Below are positions 18,732 through 27,771 of a stretch of DNA of 64,000 nucleotides, one piece after another. The notes under the pieces are model-generated. The model ran no database searches. It was not told where the DNA came from and saw nothing but the letters and a program-made list of their open reading frames with translations. The stretch lies in contig JAGTTP010000002.1 of NCBI GenBank assembly GCA_018223365.1, positions 1,071,501 to 1,135,500 of the forward strand, read 5' to 3'. The position numbers were made by a program, and so were the translations under genes. Numbering within the stretch: position 1 is the stretch's first letter; the number at the start of each line of letters is the position of its first letter. This DNA comes from Clostridiaceae bacterium Marseille-Q4145 (GTDB lineage Bacteria > Bacillota > Clostridia > Lachnospirales > Lachnospiraceae).

Positions 18732-19259
18732 TCAATTACTTTCAATTTTTACCTGGCACATCTGCATGGTGGCCAAAGCTGCTTCATGACTGCCTGGTGT
18801 TACGCCTGCACAGCAGGAAGCCACTACTTTTACCGGAATTTCCGGTAAATATGCCTTAATGAGAAGGGCATTGGATACGACGCAGATATCCGTACACAGA
18901 CCGATCAGCGTTACTTCAATCTCCTCCTCTGCAGCAATGGCAGCTATCTTCTCTGCCAGCGTTCTGGAGCCAAACGTCGGCTTGTCAATGATTTCTGCTG
19001 TTCCAAGTGCGGCGGCAACCTTCTCATTAATCTGCCATCCAAAAGTTCCTTTGACGCAGTGTACCACCGGAAGATTCTTTCCTTCCTGAGTCTCCAGATA
19101 ATTCTCCGGATGAGTGTCCCTTGTGGCAAATATGTCTTTTGAATCGTATTTTTCAATCTCTTCTACTACACGATCCACAATGCCCTCTGCTTCTTTGGTT
19201 CCCAGGGATCCGTCAACAAAGTCATTCTGCATATCAACAACTACCAGTAATTTTCTCAT
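18732..19259 (-). CDS. pncA: nicotinamidase / isochorismatase-family cysteine hydrolase
   Basis: This 175-residue hydrolase has the catalytic triad of the family: Asp9 in VVDMQNDF, Lys93 in IIDKPTFGS and Cys126 in LCTDICV. A metal site RDTHPENY fits nicotinamidases. It would hydrolyse nicotinamide to nicotinate and ammonia. Its start overlaps the stop of the ECF ATPase by ATGA, so the two are translationally coupled. Together with the nucleoside phosphorylase and the ECF importer this suggests pyridine salvage. Another isochorismatase-like substrate is possible. Confidence 0.85.
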   Translation of the reverse strand: MRKLLVVVDMQNDFVDGSLGTKEAEGIVDRVVEEIEKYDSKDIFATRDTHPENYLETQEGKNLPVVHCVKGTFGWQINEKVAAALGTAEIIDKPTFGSRTLAEKIAAIAAEEEIEVTLIGLCTDICVVSNALLIKAYLPEIPVKVVASCCAGVTPGSHEAALATMQMCQVKIESN

Positions 19260-20953
19260 GCTTCTGCTCCTTCTTCCTCTTTCAGAGAAAAATATAACTT
19301 TTCATATCCCAGCATGCTGCACAGTTTCGTCAGATACGGCTGATCAATCCGCGCCTGTTCCAGCACCTCTTTCCGGGCAAATACTTCTTCTTTTCTTCCG
19401 TCTGCCAGCACCTTTCCATGAGCCATAACAATGACCCGCTCAAAGCATTCTGCTACAAAGTCCATATCATGAAGAATAGCAATAACCATTTTCCCCTGTT
19501 TCTGAAGAGTTCGGATAATTTTTTGCAAAAGCCTCCGGCCATTCCAGTCCTGGGCAATGGTCGGTTCATCCAGGATCAGCACCTTTGTGTCCATGGCAAG
19601 TACCGACGCAATCGCCACCAGCTTCCGCTGGGACAGCTCCAGATCGTATGGATTTTCCTCTGCCAGTGCCTCCAATCCGACGGTCTTCAGCGCTTCCATG
19701 GCGCGGTTCTTCGCCTGTTCCTTGCTCATGCCAATATTCTGCGGTCCGAACATAACTTCATCAATCACATGATACTTAAATATCTGGTCATCCGGATTCT
19801 GAAATACATAGCCAACTTCTTCGGCCAGCATGGCGACGGTCTTTCCTGCCATATCTTCTCCGGCATAATAAATAGATCCGCCCACTGGCTTCAGCAAACC
19901 TTTTAGGAGCTTTACCAGCGTGGTCTTTCCGGCTCCGTTTTGTCCTACAATGGCAGTCGCTCTTCCATCCAGAAGGAGATTGACATCTTCCAGAACCGGT
20001 ACCTGTTCCAGATAACGGAATTTCAGATGTTCCGTCCTGAATATTTCTTTCCGCTCCTTTTCTCCACCACACTCTGCATCGGAGCTCTTACAGATTTTTT
20101 CAAAATCTGTTTCTGCCGGAAACTGTTCTTTCCATTTCATAGTATCTTTGAGCGATGCCGGATAGCACCCATTTTCATTTCGTATGTCCAATGCTTTGCA
20201 GACTCTGGTATAGGCCGGTGGCTGTACCCCATATTTCTCCAGATCCGTTCTGGAGAAAATCTGTTCCGGTGTATCAAAAGCAATCTGCTTTCCTTGATGA
20301 AGTAATAAAATCTGATCACAGTATTCTGCCAGTTTTTCCAGTTTCTGTTCCACCATGATAATGGTGATTCCGGATTTTGCCAGCTTATCTACCGCCGCAA
20401 ATACTTCCTCACTTCCAGCCGGATCCAGCTGGGATGTCGGCTCATCCAGCACAATCACCTCCGGCTGCATGGCAAGAATGCCGGCCAGCGCTACTCTCTG
20501 CATCTGTCCTCCCGAGAGATCAAAGGGATTCCGCTCTTTATATTCACTGATGTCCAGAAGTTCCATCACTTCCTGCACCCGGCGGATCATTTCCTCTCTG
20601 GGAACACCAAAGTTCTGCAATCCAAATGCGATTTCCTCAAATACCGTCTCTTTTGCTCCTGACAGCTGATTAAAAGGATTCTGGAACACCAGTCCTACCG
20701 TCCGGCATAGCCCAGACACCGGCGTCTTTGCTACGTCCTGATTTCCGATCATCACTTTCCCGCCGTAAGCACCTTTGAAAAATTGCGGTACCAGTCCGCT
20801 GAATGCCTGACACAGCGTACTTTTTCCGGCACCATTCTCACCGACAATTCCGACAAAAGAGCCTTTTTCAATCTGAAACTGCAATCCGTCCAGTGCCAGC
20901 TTCTTCGTATTTGGATAGCGGTATTTTAAATTTTCTACTTCTATGTATGCCAT
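19256..20953 (-). CDS. ecfA: ECF transporter energy-coupling ATPase, two ABC domains fused (EcfA-EcfA')
   Basis: The 565-residue protein has two complete ABC cassettes. The first has Walker A GENGAGKST, LSGGQMQR and LDEPTSQLD. The second has GQNGAGKTT, the signature LELSQRKLVAIA and LDEPTIAQDW. Separate EcfA1/A2 genes are usual; the fused YkoD-like form is seen in some Firmicutes. The start at 20953 is chosen because GGAGG lies 6 nt before it, while an earlier ATG would precede that RBS. It powers the adjacent T and S subunits. Confidence 0.93.
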   Translation of the reverse strand: MAYIEVENLKYRYPNTKKLALDGLQFQIEKGSFVGIVGENGAGKSTLCQAFSGLVPQFFKGAYGGKVMIGNQDVAKTPVSGLCRTVGLVFQNPFNQLSGAKETVFEEIAFGLQNFGVPREEMIRRVQEVMELLDISEYKERNPFDLSGGQMQRVALAGILAMQPEVIVLDEPTSQLDPAGSEEVFAAVDKLAKSGITIIMVEQKLEKLAEYCDQILLLHQGKQIAFDTPEQIFSRTDLEKYGVQPPAYTRVCKALDIRNENGCYPASLKDTMKWKEQFPAETDFEKICKSSDAECGGEKERKEIFRTEHLKFRYLEQVPVLEDVNLLLDGRATAIVGQNGAGKTTLVKLLKGLLKPVGGSIYYAGEDMAGKTVAMLAEEVGYVFQNPDDQIFKYHVIDEVMFGPQNIGMSKEQAKNRAMEALKTVGLEALAEENPYDLELSQRKLVAIASVLAMDTKVLILDEPTIAQDWNGRRLLQKIIRTLQKQGKMVIAILHDMDFVAECFERVIVMAHGKVLADGRKEEVFARKEVLEQARIDQPYLTKLCSMLGYEKLYFSLKEEEGAEA

Positions 20954-20971
20954 ACAATGCCTCCGCATTTC

Positions 20972-21739
20972 CTATAAAAAGATTCTGGCGACAATGACCA
21001 GGAAAATCAGTAAAAACATGCCAACACAGAGTACCCGGTCCAGATTTTTCATTTTATCGTCTTTTAAGTAAGTTTTCTTCTCTCCTGACTCAAATCCCCG
21101 GATTTCCAGTGCAATGGCTCGCTCTCTTGTATTAATCAAGGAACTCATAACTACCGGAGAGATTAACGGCAAAAATGACTTTGCACGGGTAATCAGAGAG
21201 CCTTCTGTCTCCAGGCCACGGCTTCTCTGTGCATCCATAATCGTATTCATAGTACCGCTCATCTGAGGCACAATCTGAAAGACAGAACTGATGACATATC
21301 CGATCTTCGGAGAAAATCCGGCACGTTCCATATCCTCCACTAATTCAACCGGTTTTGTCGTCAGTACAAAGACTGCAAAAGCCAGCAGCATGTTCAGTAC
21401 ATTGCAGCTGATCCGTGCTGCATACTGAACACCCTCCCGGTAGAAGCGAATAGGACCTGCTGCAAACAACAACGTTGCATTTTCATGATTAAATAAACCA
21501 TGAATCAGGAAAATGGTAATCAGAATTGTAAAAGAAAATGCAATCAGTGGAAAAACCCTGCGAATGATTTTTCCACTGATTAACATCACAAGACTGATTC
21601 CAATGAAGATACCAAATGCCCACAGCTTTCCACAGATCAGGGAAACGCTGATCGCCGTCAATATGTAACACAGTTTGGTAAACGGATGCATTCGAGTCAA
21701 CCAGGTATCCTTATCCACATACAGACTGATACTTTTCAT
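20972..21739 (-). CDS. ecfT: ECF transporter transmembrane component EcfT
   Basis: This 255-residue membrane protein has a cluster of N-terminal helices and two cytosolic coupling motifs with Ala-Arg-Gly-like cores (MDAQRSRGLE and ALEIRGFES). These dock onto the two ATPase halves. It lies between the S component (24 bp away) and the ATPase (18 bp). The start is the ATG 8 nt after GGAG. Confidence 0.92.
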   Translation of the reverse strand: MKSISLYVDKDTWLTRMHPFTKLCYILTAISVSLICGKLWAFGIFIGISLVMLISGKIIRRVFPLIAFSFTILITIFLIHGLFNHENATLLFAAGPIRFYREGVQYAARISCNVLNMLLAFAVFVLTTKPVELVEDMERAGFSPKIGYVISSVFQIVPQMSGTMNTIMDAQRSRGLETEGSLITRAKSFLPLISPVVMSSLINTRERAIALEIRGFESGEKKTYLKDDKMKNLDRVLCVGMFLLIFLVIVARIFL

Positions 21740-21763
21740 TTGAATCACTCCAACATTTTTTCA

Positions 21764-22366
21764 TTAGTCCAGACTCTCTACACTGTCATTGATATCGTAA
21801 AGGGCAGTCAATTTCTTCGGGAGTCCTTTCAGGATTGCAAATACGATCAGGATCGTAATGATTTTATCCGGAACATCCACAACAACCTCGTCCAGCAGAG
21901 AGCCAAGAGCAACCGGCATATTTGCTGCCTGAGTTGCTGCAAACAGAGCGTCTCCCCAGACATTTCCGGTAGTGCCGCCCCAGAACAGAACATTCAGCGG
22001 TGTAGAGACGCAGACTGCAACGAGGCCTGCCACAACAGCGGTCAGGATTGCTCCTCCTGCATTTTCCATCTTACCGAGTCTTGCCATAATACCAACTGCA
22101 AGACCAATACCAAGGCTGGTCAGTGCATAAACTAAGGTAATGGAATCACCGGTGGTAAATCCGTAGATCAGGTTGTTGGCCGCACCGCAGATCGCACCGA
22201 TGATCGGTCCTCCCAGCGCACCGCCGATACAGGTTCCGATAGCATCCAGCCAGAGCGGCAGCTTCAGTACAGAAGCAAACAGTTTTCCGAGGTAGTTGAT
22301 ACCGATACATGCCGGAATCAGTACCAGACTTGCGGTGTTCAGTTTTGTTTTAAATACGTTATTCAT
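21764..22366 (-). CDS. ECF transporter substrate-specific S component, probable nucleoside/nicotinamide-riboside uptake
   Basis: The 200-residue integral membrane protein has about six helices and Gly/Ala-rich segments (GTCIGGALGGPIIGAICGA, GATNN-like GAANNLIYG) typical of ECF S components of dedicated type. The same operon supplies T and A subunits, so it is probably a group I system with its own module. The operon also contains a nucleoside phosphorylase and a nicotinamidase. The likely ligand is therefore a nucleoside, and nicotinamide riboside would explain both enzymes. The sequence alone does not prove the ligand. Confidence 0.82.
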   Translation of the reverse strand: MNNVFKTKLNTASLVLIPACIGINYLGKLFASVLKLPLWLDAIGTCIGGALGGPIIGAICGAANNLIYGFTTGDSITLVYALTSLGIGLAVGIMARLGKMENAGGAILTAVVAGLVAVCVSTPLNVLFWGGTTGNVWGDALFAATQAANMPVALGSLLDEVVVDVPDKIITILIVFAILKGLPKKLTALYDINDSVESLD

Positions 22367-22416
22367 AACACATGTCCTTTCTCTCCAACGGAGATTATCT
22401 CATATATTTGCAGCGG

Positions 22417-23157
22417 TTATTCCGCCTGAGATACTGTATAAATGGCTTCCAGTGCCGTGTGAATTTCATTCCATTCACCCTGCATCATTCTGGATGCCCC
22501 ATCTGTATAATGATTGATGTTTTCTTCCAGATTCTCTTCATATTCCACAACCGTATTCAAAATAGATGCAGTATGTACCCCTCTCAGCCGCCCGATGACA
22601 TAAAGAGCTGCCGTCTCCATATCAGCGCCCAGCACATCTTTGGACGCCCACAGAGCATCAATCGCGTCTTCCCGATCCGTGTAGAAACTGTCATGGCTTC
22701 TTCCCAGACCTACATGAAATGGAATCCTCTCTTTTCTGGCTGCCTCCACACAGGCACTGAAAAGCTCATAATCCGGAATTGCCGGGTAAATAGAATCTAT
22801 ATAAGTTTTGGAGGTTCCCTCATCCCGTACCGCCCCCTGCACCAGGATCAAATCTCCCAAATGGATGTTTTTCTGCAATGCTCCGCAGCTTCCGATCCGG
22901 ATCGCATGGGTCACACCGATTCTGGAAAGTTCCTCTACTGCAATTCCCGTGGATGGGCCTCCGATTCCAGTCGATACCGCCAGCACCGGAACCCCCTTAT
23001 ATAATCCCTGAATACTCTTATATTCCCGATTATAAGCCAGTGATTCCACCTGTTCCAGCTGCTCCGCAATCCGATCCACCCGTGCCGGGTCTCCCGGGAG
23101 AATGGCATATTTGATGTTCAGCTCATCTGAAAGCTTCAGATGCGGCATAATTTCCAT
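22417..23157 (-). CDS. nucleoside phosphorylase (uridine/purine nucleoside phosphorylase family)
   Basis: A 246-residue PNP/UDP-family enzyme. Phosphate and ribose site signatures are YAILPGDPARV, STGIGGPSTGIAVEEL and GSCGALQ, with the nucleoside-binding strand GADMETAALYVIGRLRG. It phosphorolyses a nucleoside to base plus ribose-1-phosphate. It is the first gene of the S-T-A-nicotinamidase cluster and has its own GAGGGA ribosome site. Base specificity is undecided; context suggests nicotinamide riboside or a general nucleoside. Confidence 0.9.
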   Translation of the reverse strand: MEIMPHLKLSDELNIKYAILPGDPARVDRIAEQLEQVESLAYNREYKSIQGLYKGVPVLAVSTGIGGPSTGIAVEELSRIGVTHAIRIGSCGALQKNIHLGDLILVQGAVRDEGTSKTYIDSIYPAIPDYELFSACVEAARKERIPFHVGLGRSHDSFYTDREDAIDALWASKDVLGADMETAALYVIGRLRGVHTASILNTVVEYEENLEENINHYTDGASRMMQGEWNEIHTALEAIYTVSQAE

Positions 23158-23219
23158 TATGATTCCCTCTTTCTTATATTTGACCTTTAAAATAACACTT
23201 TACAGCTGTCTTGTCAACC

Positions 23220-23759
23220 TCATTGACAGACTGAAAGAAATGCTCCGATCTCTTTCATGTCTTCGGAAATCAGTACCTTCTCAAAATCTTCCGGCTCTGC
23301 AAATCCGGCTTTTTCCATACCCTCCAGCACATTTTTCAACGGCTGGTAAAATCCGTTCACATCAAATAATACACATGTTGCGTCGGTAAGGTGAAGCCTT
23401 GCCAGGGAAATCACATCTGAGATTTCATCAAGGGTTCCTGGTCCGCCCGGCAGTGCCACAAATGCATCCGCCAGTGCGATCATCTTCGCTTTCCGCTCCG
23501 CCATATCTTTGGTCTCAATATACTCAGTCAATCCCGGATGACGCCGCTTCTGAATGGATTCCACTGCCGGAAGCACACCAATGACCTTTCCGCCGTTCTC
23601 CAGCACCGCATTGGAAACTGCTCCCATCAGGCCTCCCTGAGCGCCACCGTAGATGAGCACATGCCCCTCGTCTGCCATCCATCTGCCAAACGAAGCTGCC
23701 TTCTCCCTATAGACCTCCTGATTTCCAGATACCGAACCACAATAGACTGCTATATGCAT
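23220..23759 (-). CDS. LOG-family phosphoribohydrolase
   Basis: This 179-residue Rossmann protein has the two LOG signatures, GGAQGGLMG and PGGPGTLDE, with the conserved Arg in ERKAKM. LOG enzymes cut the base from nucleoside 5'-monophosphates, releasing ribose-5-phosphate. The plant cytokinin-activating enzyme is the prototype. It stands 62 bp upstream of the nucleoside phosphorylase, in the same orientation, extending the nucleoside/base salvage theme. RBS AAAGGAGG precedes the start. Confidence 0.9.
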   Translation of the reverse strand: MHIAVYCGSVSGNQEVYREKAASFGRWMADEGHVLIYGGAQGGLMGAVSNAVLENGGKVIGVLPAVESIQKRRHPGLTEYIETKDMAERKAKMIALADAFVALPGGPGTLDEISDVISLARLHLTDATCVLFDVNGFYQPLKNVLEGMEKAGFAEPEDFEKVLISEDMKEIGAFLSVCQ

Positions 23760-23780
23760 TGGACTCTACCTCCTTTTCCT

Positions 23781-24839
23781 TTACTCTTCTGCCCGGATTG
23801 CCCAGCGCATCTTTGTGGAACGGGCTCTCGGATTTCGTACGCATTCTTCCGCTGTCGGCCGGACTACATCCTTGGAATAAGAAGAATAGATGCCTGCCCG
23901 GCAGCCTTCTTTCAACGCTGCCTTCACCAGCTTGTCCTCACCGGAATGAAATGTCAGAATCGCTGCCCGTCCACCCGGACGAAGTGCCCCCGGAAGCTTC
24001 TCCATAAATTCATACAGCACTTCAAACTCCTGGTTGACATCAATCCGAAGTGCCTGGAACACTCTCTGGCAAGTCTTTTTGACCGTCTCCTTTTTCTCCT
24101 TCTCCGGCAGAAAATCCAATGTCTTTTCAATGATACCGCGAAGTTTGGTAGTCGTATCCACCCGGTTTCCACGGCGGATCTCATCCGTAATGGCCTTTGC
24201 CAGTTCCTCGCAATAAGGCTCATCGGAGTTTTCATAGAGCATTCCTGCCAGCTCGTCACGGCCTATGGTATCCAGCCGCTCCGCCGCGCTGATGCCTTTC
24301 TGCTGATTCAGCCGAAGATCCAGGGGGCCGTCCACTTTAAAGGAAAATCCTCTCTTCGGATTATCAATCTGCATGGAAGAAACTCCAAGATCCGCCAGAA
24401 TAAAGTCAAAACCGCCCGCTTCTTTTGCAATCTCATCAATGGTGCAGAAATTCTGAAGCCTAATGGTCAGCATGTCTTCTCCAAAGCCCTGCTCTTCCAG
24501 ACGCTTCTTCGTCTTTGCCGATTCCTCCGGATCCACATCCGTGGCATACATATGTCCCTGTCCCTTCAGACACTGAAGCATGGCTTTCGTGTGTCCTCCA
24601 TAACCAAGGGTTGCATCAAATCCCGTCTCTCCCGGCTGGATTTTCAGAAAATCCAGAATCTCATCCACCATAATGGAAATGTGCATGCCCGCCGGCGTAT
24701 TTCCTTTCTTCATCACATGCTGCACCGTGTCCTGATACTTCTCCGGCTGCAGCTCCTTGTATTTTTCCTCGAATTTCTTCGGGTATTTGCCTTTATAACG
24801 CACTCTCCGCTTGTGCGGTGTCTGCTGTTCCTGATCCAT
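23781..24839 (-). CDS. rsmH: 16S rRNA (cytosine1402-N4)-methyltransferase RsmH
   Basis: The 352-residue enzyme has the AdoMet motif DATLGYGGHTKAML, LADLGVSSMQID, the insertion domain, and the closing FHSGEDKLVKAAL. A basic N-terminal extension of about 45 residues (PHKRRVRYKGKYPKKFEEKY) is longer than in the classic MraW. RsmH normally sits in the mra division cluster. Here it stands beside LOG and CYTH genes, so it may be a second, stand-alone paralogue. Confidence 0.92.
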   Translation of the reverse strand: MDQEQQTPHKRRVRYKGKYPKKFEEKYKELQPEKYQDTVQHVMKKGNTPAGMHISIMVDEILDFLKIQPGETGFDATLGYGGHTKAMLQCLKGQGHMYATDVDPEESAKTKKRLEEQGFGEDMLTIRLQNFCTIDEIAKEAGGFDFILADLGVSSMQIDNPKRGFSFKVDGPLDLRLNQQKGISAAERLDTIGRDELAGMLYENSDEPYCEELAKAITDEIRRGNRVDTTTKLRGIIEKTLDFLPEKEKKETVKKTCQRVFQALRIDVNQEFEVLYEFMEKLPGALRPGGRAAILTFHSGEDKLVKAALKEGCRAGIYSSYSKDVVRPTAEECVRNPRARSTKMRWAIRAEE

Positions 24840-24870
24840 GTCTGTCCCTCCATCTATTTATCTAGGTCCA

Positions 24871-25452
24871 TTATACGGAAACTTCCGTATTACCGCAAGG
24901 AAACGCCTCTTCAAGCATAGACAAATACGAAGTTCTCGTCGTATCCTGCATCGTATAACCAAGTTTTACAAGCAAAGTTTCGATTTCACTTAATGCTGCG
25001 GCGCGCTTCGTCTCGTCTTCCACAATAATCTCCAGTTCCAGGAAATCTCCCAGTCCCGTTACCTGATCCACACAAGCGGTCATCTGCTCTCTATGAAAAT
25101 ACTGCCGCAGCTTCTCCACTGGCGTTGTGGGATAGAATCCAATGCTTTTCAGTAGTTCCACTCCCGTCTCCCCATCAGAAATCTCCAATTCCACTTCTTT
25201 TCGCGTCATAGAACAAGTGTCCAGTTTCTTTCCCTTATAGGTCAGATATGCCGCCTGTTTCCCTGTGTCTTTTTCCTTCACACAACGTACCCTCAAGGCT
25301 TCATCGCAGGCTTTCATATTACGATGCTCTGATGTAAAATAAAGGTCCGATTCCCACACGGTTTTCCCTGCTGTAAAATGCTGGTCTTTAAGCTTCTTTA
25401 TAAGTTCTCCACTATCCTCAATTTTCAGCTTAATCTCTACCTCAATGGCCAT
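24871..25452 (-). CDS. CYTH-domain protein (class IV adenylate cyclase / triphosphatase-like)
   Basis: The protein starts MAIEVEIKL, the EXEXK tunnel signature of the CYTH superfamily. It goes on with LRVRC, YLTYKGKK, KEVELEIS and FLELEIIVEDE, the acidic and basic strands lining the triphosphate tunnel. CyaB-like cyclases, thiamine triphosphatases and inorganic triphosphatases share this fold, so the reaction is open. I take the ATG at 25452 rather than the GTG 15 nt upstream, since the G-rich site GTGGGGGGA then acts as RBS. Confidence 0.85.
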   Translation of the reverse strand: MAIEVEIKLKIEDSGELIKKLKDQHFTAGKTVWESDLYFTSEHRNMKACDEALRVRCVKEKDTGKQAAYLTYKGKKLDTCSMTRKEVELEISDGETGVELLKSIGFYPTTPVEKLRQYFHREQMTACVDQVTGLGDFLELEIIVEDETKRAAALSEIETLLVKLGYTMQDTTRTSYLSMLEEAFPCGNTEVSV

Positions 25453-25497
25453 TCCCCATCCCCCCACTTTGTGTTTTTCTTATTATATTATAAAACT

Positions 25498-25543
25498 GAA
25501 AAAAAGGACATTCCCCGGATGAAAAATCCAGGGAACACCCTTT
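25498..25543 (-). terminator. Rho-independent terminator after the MATE exporter
   Basis: Minus strand GTTCCCTGGA, loop, TCCGGGGAAT, then a run of seven T. It lies about 85 bp after the MATE stop and isolates the CYTH gene. Confidence 0.8.
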
Positions 25544-25628
25544 TCTTAAAACACACGAAAAAAAACTGTCAACAATTTGAATTTAATGTTTAAAACGTTG
25601 AACAATAAAATCAGTCAATCAATCATAA

Positions 25629-26957
25629 TCAAGTAAAATTTTTGTAATTTTTGTAATACAGGAACCCTATGATGTCCGCTAACGCCCATCCGATTGGCAC
25701 AGACCACCAAATACCTGTCACACCAATCTGTGGTATTGCTGACAAGGTATATGCCAGAACTACCCTGGTTCCCAGGGAAAATATGGTAAGTACCACACTC
25801 ATTCCTGGTTTGCCCAAAGCCCGGTACAAGCCATACAGCAAAAACAGCCATCCAATTCCTATATAAAAGGCACCTTCTATCCGCAGATAACGGACCCCTT
25901 CCATGATAATATGTGTTTCTTCTGCATCTACAAATATCATCATAAGTGGTTTTGCGAATAGGAATACAAATGTAGAGATCACTATGCAGAAGATTGCAGA
26001 TATACGCACTGCCGCTTTCAATCCATGCTGTATTCTCTGCTTTTCTTTTGCTCCATAATTCTGTGCAATAAATGTAGAAAATGCGTTTCCAAAGTCCTGC
26101 ACCGGCATATATGCAAAAGCATCTATCTTTACAGCCGCTGCAAATGCTGCCATAACAACCGTTCCAAAACTGTTTACTAATCCCTGTACCATAAGGATTC
26201 CCAGATTCATAACCGACTGCTGAATGCATGTCAGCATGGAAAAGGAAACAATTTCACTGATTCGTTCTTTCTTCAGACAGCTGATTTTCCAAATTGCATG
26301 AACTCGCTTATAACGTACAAGCGTATAAAGCATGATCCCCAGTCCGGACAAATACTGCGCAATCACCGTCGCCTCTGCTGCTCCTGCTACTCCCATCTTG
26401 AAACCAATGACGAACCAAAGATCAAGAATAATATTAAGCAGGGATGATACGGCCAGAAATACCAGAGGTACCACAGAATTACCGATGGCCCTGAGATATG
26501 ACGCAAAATAATTGTACAAAAAAACAGCCGGTATCCCCATAAAGATTACGAATAGATACTCTCTCATTTCCCCCCATACTTCATCCGGAACTCTGAGGAA
26601 AACCCGAAGTCCGCCCAGACTTGCATAAGCAACCACATTTAACAACACTGTCACTGCCGCAATAAAGATAAAGGATGCACAAATATCCTCTTTAAGTCCA
26701 TTTTCATCATGCTGTCCAAACCGGATAGAAAACAATGCACTGCTTCCCATACATAAGCCAAGAATAATGGATGTTATAAAGGTCATAAGTGTAAATGAGG
26801 ATCCTACCGCTGCAAGTGCCTTCTCGCCAAGACAACGTCCAACAATCAGTGTGTCTGCAATGTTATAACACTGTTGAAGTAAATCTCCCAATATCATTGG
26901 AATAGCAAATAAAAGCATCGACTTTACAACAGGTCCTTTTGACAAATCGCCATTCAT
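25629..26957 (-). CDS. MATE-family multidrug/Na+ efflux protein
   Basis: The 442-residue protein has 12 hydrophobic segments and family markers QQCYNIADTLIVGRCLGEKALAAVG near the N-terminus (first helix pair) and the related AFAAAVKIDAFAYMPVQDFG in the second half. MATE proteins export cationic drugs or metabolites in exchange for Na+ or H+. The gene has a strong promoter (27000-27028) and diverges from an Lrp-type regulator, which may control it. Confidence 0.93.
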   Translation of the reverse strand: MNGDLSKGPVVKSMLLFAIPMILGDLLQQCYNIADTLIVGRCLGEKALAAVGSSFTLMTFITSIILGLCMGSSALFSIRFGQHDENGLKEDICASFIFIAAVTVLLNVVAYASLGGLRVFLRVPDEVWGEMREYLFVIFMGIPAVFLYNYFASYLRAIGNSVVPLVFLAVSSLLNIILDLWFVIGFKMGVAGAAEATVIAQYLSGLGIMLYTLVRYKRVHAIWKISCLKKERISEIVSFSMLTCIQQSVMNLGILMVQGLVNSFGTVVMAAFAAAVKIDAFAYMPVQDFGNAFSTFIAQNYGAKEKQRIQHGLKAAVRISAIFCIVISTFVFLFAKPLMMIFVDAEETHIIMEGVRYLRIEGAFYIGIGWLFLLYGLYRALGKPGMSVVLTIFSLGTRVVLAYTLSAIPQIGVTGIWWSVPIGWALADIIGFLYYKNYKNFT

Positions 26958-26999
26958 TTTTATCTCCGTTTCGTAAGTTATATATTACGTTTTGTCATT

Positions 27000-27028
27000 A
27001 TTATAGGTGTTTAAAATACTTAAGTCAA
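27000..27028 (-). promoter_or_regulatory. sigma-70 promoter of the MATE gene
   Basis: TTGACT (27028-27023) and TATAAT (27005-27000) are spaced 17 bp apart, about 42 bp upstream of the start. On the opposite strand TATAAT at 27062-27067 may serve the divergent Lrp gene, but its -35 box is weak. Confidence 0.75.
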
Positions 27029-27115
27029 GCTGTCATTTACTTTTAGAAATCTGCATGATATTATAATGAAAAAATGAATTACAGTGATAGTTATCATTTT
27101 ACAGGGGGATTACTT

Positions 27116-27574
27116 ATGTACCTGAATGGTTTAGATGAACTCGATCAGAAAATTATCCAGTTGCTTATAGAAAATGCACGTATCTCATACTCTGATATTG
27201 GCGAAAAAACCGGTATTTCCAGAGTCGCAGTAAAAGCCCGTATTCAAGCCTTAGAGAAAAAAGGGGTAATTGAAGAATACACAACAATCATCAATCCTCA
27301 AAAGATCAGTGGTGCTGTATCCTGCTATTTTGAAATTGAAATTAAACCAGATCATCTGATGCAGGTGTCAGATATTTTATACAAAAATGATATCGTCACA
27401 CAGATCTATCGTGTCACCGGACGGGATAAACTTCATGTACATGCCGTTGCCTCATCCAGTGATGAAATGGAACTTTTCCTGTACAATGTCATTGATACAC
27501 TGCCTGGCATTCTTAGCTGCAGCTGCAATATGATTTTATCCCGTATGAAAGATATTAAAGGATTACGGCTATAG
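27116..27574 (+). CDS. Lrp/AsnC-family transcriptional regulator
   Basis: A 152-residue regulator: N-terminal winged helix (LDELDQKIIQLLIENARISY, then GISRVAVKARIQALEKKGVI) and a C-terminal RAM ligand-sensing domain (IYRVTGRDKLHVHAVA). The start at 27116 follows AGGGGG by 7 nt; an in-frame ATG 42 nt upstream has no such site. It is divergent from the MATE exporter, a common arrangement for local control by an amino-acid-like ligand. Confidence 0.9.
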   Translation: MYLNGLDELDQKIIQLLIENARISYSDIGEKTGISRVAVKARIQALEKKGVIEEYTTIINPQKISGAVSCYFEIEIKPDHLMQVSDILYKNDIVTQIYRVTGRDKLHVHAVASSSDEMELFLYNVIDTLPGILSCSCNMILSRMKDIKGLRL

Positions 27575-27771
27575 CATATTGATCCAAAAATTCGTAGTAA
27601 TCATCGTCCAAAAAAATCGCAGACAGTACGGGTTGCCCGCCCTGGTTGTTGGCTGCGGAAAAAGTACTCGCCTCTTTTTTATGTACAGCAGAGTAAAAGG
27701 GGTTACAAATGTGGAAGCATATTATAATATTAGAATATAGCATCATTACAATATGAAAAAGGAGAAGCACG

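Noticed and set aside
27555..27770. Minus-strand frame ending VLSAIFLDDDYYEFLDQY between the Lrp and PadR genes
   Set aside because: The last residues look protein-like, but no family, RBS or partner could be recognised, and it overlaps the Lrp gene end.
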